From the NCBI GenBank assembly GCA_027923505.1, contig BROI01000010.1, forward strand, positions 496,001 through 560,000: DNA of 64,000 nucleotides, given 5' to 3'. This document shows, in pieces, positions 61,044 to 64,000 of the stretch (position 1 is its first letter; each line of letters opens with the position of its first letter). A program made the translations under genes and the position numbers. This DNA comes from Mayamaea pseudoterrestris. Taxonomy: Eukaryota; Bacillariophyta; Bacillariophyceae; Sellaphorales; Sellaphoraceae. Below the pieces are notes generated by a model. That model did no database searches, was not told the DNA's origin, and saw only the letters and a list, made by a program, of their open reading frames with translations.

Positions 61044-63346
61044 ATGAAGGGCTTTGCCACCTCCGCTTTGCCGTCCATCCTCTCGAGCTTGCTTCTCGTT
61101 GGTTCGACGCTTGCGGATTCGAGCACTTTTGGACCCTTTCCTAATGGCGTTCCAGGCTCCGGATATGGCTGCGAGAATAAATGCAATTCTGGTGACAAGA
61201 ACTACGTCATTTATGCTAAAATTCGTACCTATAATATGGTTAACAGTGGTCAAGTCGACACTCCCCAACCGCTCTCGCCGGACGGTAACGATATTGCCTA
61301 CATGACTCGCACCTTTATCGGCAAACCATCGGATAGTAGTCCATTCTGCCAGAATGGATATGACGGAACCACTGGTCCGCTCGGTCCCTGTCTCTCGGTG
61401 AATCCTGGCGAAACAATGAATGTGAAAATCATCAACAAAATGGACGATGGCGTTGACACATTCAGTCAAGTCCCTGCCGATGCCAGTCAATTCTTTTCCT
61501 TTATTGATTCCATTCCGGAAGGCGCGCTTCCTGGGCTGCGGGCCAGTTCGGCGGCCGATCTAAACGTTCTGAACGAGGAGGACATGCCAGGCGTGCATGT
61601 AAGCTTTGACGACACGAACCTTCACGTCCATGGGCTGCACGTTGTTCCGCACATGTTTTATCCCATGGGCACAAACAATCCCGATGCAGATTGGATTACC
61701 ATTACGGTGAGTAGCGAGAGCGCAACTTGGTATGCAGTGACTAAAGAGTTTCGCGCGTTTGCATTTCTCAAACTAGCCTCCTATAATCGCTTTTACAGCC
61801 CAAGTCGGAGAATAAAAATACGCAGTGTTTTTGCTACGTCTTTAAAGTGCCCGAGGATCATCCGCAGGGAACGTTCTTTTGGCACATTCATCGTCACGGA
61901 TCGGCGGCCATGCAGGGATGGCAGGGAATGTTTGGGTATCTGTTTGTTGGCGACGAAAACAACGCTGGATCACCGTTCAAACAACTCGCCAATCAAGGAG
62001 TCACGCACTGGGAGCCTTTAATGTTTTGGGAATTCCAAGCCAATGTTACAAACATCTTTCCGAGCAACAAGAACGTACATACCTTGGCTGAAGGACAGTA
62101 TATGGAAATTTTTACCCACGAGAATGAACCCGACAAGCAGCAATTCTTTTACCCTGTGAACAACCAGTTCTTTCCCACATTCAACCAGGAGGTGAATGAA
62201 ATTGTCTACTACCCTATGCTTAACGGTCAAACATCGGCCGGCATTGGCTTGTATATTTTGGATGAAAATGACAATTTGGTGCCCTTTTACAAATTCTCAA
62301 GCGATGGTTACATGTATGGGCCGGATGGGCAAGGCAACTCCGTTTATCAGCAGGACATGCTCATTGTCGGACCATCGCAGCGGGAGGGCTTGCTGCTGCA
62401 ATTCACCACGCCGGGCAACTACCGCATTATGAACCACCGCATCATTCCGACGCAGCGAAATGGCGCCTTTCCGAACGGCTACTCGGATCAAGTGACGCAT
62501 CTCGGAGCCACCATTATTGTCACGGCTGGCGCAACGACCTACGTTAATCCACTGACACTAGATTTTACCAAGGGAGTTTCGACAGTGATTGACACGGAAA
62601 ACATTGTGCGACATACGACGGTTACCTTTGACATTGACATTCAGCAAGACAATGCACCGTTTGCGCAGTTTGAAGTAAACAACAAACTGTATGATACATC
62701 CGACGTGGACGACATTTTCGAAGTGACCGTGGCCAAGGCGGAGCGATGGACGGTCAATTCGGCCAATTTGGACGTTTCGCATCCGTTCCACATTCACGTG
62801 AATCCATTCCAGGTGGATGGCATTGAAACCGACTCTGTCGTTGGGGAGCTACAAGGTGTCTCGATCGCCGATACATGGGAAAGCAGCAACTACAGTCCGA
62901 TTGGAATGTGGCGCGACACGGTGTTTGTTCCACCAAAGGGGTCGGTGGACTTGGTTCAACAATATGGGGACGGCGTCGTTGCCTTCGCTGGGAAGACAGT
63001 TTTTCACTGCCATTACTTGGAGCATGAGGATCAAGGTATGATCAAGAATCTACTGATTGACTCGTCACCTCCAGTTTGCGTCGCAAGTCAACAAAAATGT
63101 TTTACCAGCTCGGATTGCTGCGGTTACGCCGATGTGAATCCACTAGCTCGATGCAGCGAAAAGGGGAAGTGCTGCAAAAACATGGGAGCTCCGTGTTCCA
63201 AGGACGCCGACTGCTGCAACGGTGGAAAAAGTGCATTGTGTTCCAGTAGGAAATGCGTGAAATGCAAGCAACGGGGTAAATCGTGCAAAGCCAATGCGGA
63301 TTGCTGCTCGAAGAGTTGCAATACCAGCACAAAGCGGTGCAAATGA
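61044..63346 (+). CDS. Secreted laccase-like multicopper oxidase with cystine-knot-like tail
   Basis: Multicopper oxidases oxidise phenols or metal ions (Fe, Mn, Cu) and reduce O2 to water. The spliced gene (61044-61706, 61799-63346) encodes 736 residues. A signal peptide (about 1-24, ending STLA) predicts secretion. All four copper motifs are present: LHVHG (H194, H196), WHIHRHG (H250, H252), HPFHIH (549-554) and HCHYLEHEDQGM (624-635), with type 1 copper ligands C625 and M635. After the oxidase domain the last 89 residues hold 18 cysteines in three modules of six (C648-C679, C680-C707, C710-C735), each with C-x6-C-x5-CC spacing typical of inhibitor cystine knots. Such modules often bind surfaces or carbohydrate, which is inference. 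The substrate is unknown. No C-terminal membrane anchor is seen, unlike Fet3-type ferroxidases. Confidence 0.93.
61707..61798 (+). other. Spliceosomal intron in the multicopper oxidase gene
   Basis: A 92-nt phase-0 intron with donor GTGAGT and acceptor TTTTACAG. It separates the first and second copper motifs. Both motifs lie in one continuous protein only if it is removed, because the upstream frame otherwise leaves the oxidase sequence. Confidence 0.92.
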
Positions 63347-63588
63347 TAGCGCATCTCGCTCCGCTGTACTATTAAAATATTGTGGGGTCTTTCTTAGTAG
63401 CATTGCTGCATTACCTTTGATGGACATAGTGAGCATGACGCGCATAGACAGGAGCTGTGGTAGTATTGGTAGCCGCGAGAAGTTTCCCGCGTCGGAAAGG
63501 TCGTAGCAGTGACTATGCGACATTCGCAGTGTTTCCGCATCGCGACGATTGGAGGTGCCAATGGATTCGTCGGTACGTAACTGCAAAG

Positions 63589-64000
63589 ATGAAGGCGCTG
63601 GCAGTAGCAAGCTTATCGGCTCTTCTAGCTGCTAAAGATTGCAATGGATGGGTAAATACGATCCATAAGAAATCAGCGATTGCAGCCTCATTCCGCAGCG
63701 TAACAACGAACCAATGTGACGACGAACGAATTTCACGCGTTTTATCGTTTACCAGCGACAATGCATACTGTCAATGGCAGCATAATAAAGACAACGGGAA
63801 TGACAAGATTAAAGCTGCTTGCTATAGTATATCTCGATTTTCCGCGGTAGCAAGCCTTGCAGGTCCTCTTGCTTTGTTCATGACCCTGCCATCACCAGCG
63901 TCGGCTTTTTCGCTGCAGCATATGCCGCCATTACAGCCGCAAACCGAATCATTATCAAATACTCACCTCCAACATAAAGAACCAAGACCAAGCAATCTTC
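63589..64000 (+). CDS. 5' part of a gene running off the edge; targeted protein, unknown
   Basis: The frame is open from an ATG at 63589 to the last base, 137 complete codons. Upstream it is open back to 63448 but has no other ATG. The N-terminus (MKALAVASLSALLAA) looks like a signal peptide, followed by a basic stretch with HKK (26-28). A second hydrophobic segment (about 84-106) ends in SPASAF. A tandem of signal peptide, transit region and second hydrophobic segment with an ASA-type cleavage site is the pattern of diatom plastid thylakoid-lumen proteins. No functional domain is visible yet. The gene is tandem to the multicopper oxidase gene, 242 bp after its stop. Confidence 0.6.
   Translation, partial: MKALAVASLSALLAAKDCNGWVNTIHKKSAIAASFRSVTTNQCDDERISRVLSFTSDNAYCQWQHNKDNGNDKIKAACYSISRFSAVASLAGPLALFMTLPSPASAFSLQHMPPLQPQTESLSNTHLQHKEPRPSNL

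Noticed and set aside
63143-63610. Minus-strand 155-codon frame over the Cys-rich end of the multicopper oxidase
   Set aside because: It is a mirror of a strongly supported coding region; its composition follows from the Cys codons on the other strand.

Overview
The window is nuclear DNA of a diatom (or a close photosynthetic stramenopile). The best marker is an intact petC gene for the plastid Rieske protein, with a signal peptide and an FAP-type cleavage motif as expected for import into a secondary red plastid. Short spliceosomal introns and a Ty1/Copia element of the diatom CoDi type agree with this. The species cannot be named from the sequence.

About three quarters of the window is satellite DNA. 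Family A (169-bp monomer) occurs as subtype A1 (1-6252, 12920-15505, then an eroded zone to about 20 kb) and subtype A2 (20.2-21.1 kb, then 26.3-57.1 kb). Family B (6269-12919) is a very uniform dimer of 172 + 180 = 352 bp. A short interstitial telomere tract, (TTAGGG)2TTAG, lies exactly at the first A1/B junction. Families C (about 182 bp) and D (about 170-190 bp) border the A2 block on both sides. Every A monomer carries the 19-bp dyad TGGTGACAAGTTGTCACCA.

The A2 block contains a 6868-bp tandem duplication (28285-35152 and 35153-42020). It stops 4-6 bases inside the 5' LTR of a young CoDi-like Copia element (42017-49546) whose two 218-bp LTRs look identical. The gag side of this element holds an exact 26-bp match to the satellite A monomer, with weaker collinear similarity on both sides.

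Two gene-bearing stretches break the repeats. The first (21.1-25.3 kb) has a poly-His acidic protein of unknown function with one intron, and petC. The second (57.9 kb to the right edge) has a glutathione S-transferase-like gene, a convergent single-pass membrane protein gene, a secreted multicopper oxidase with three C-terminal cystine-knot-like modules and one intron, and the start of a gene running off the edge whose product looks plastid- or lumen-targeted. These genes do not form one pathway; they are ordinary host genes beside, and in the case of petC enclosed by, a large satellite block.
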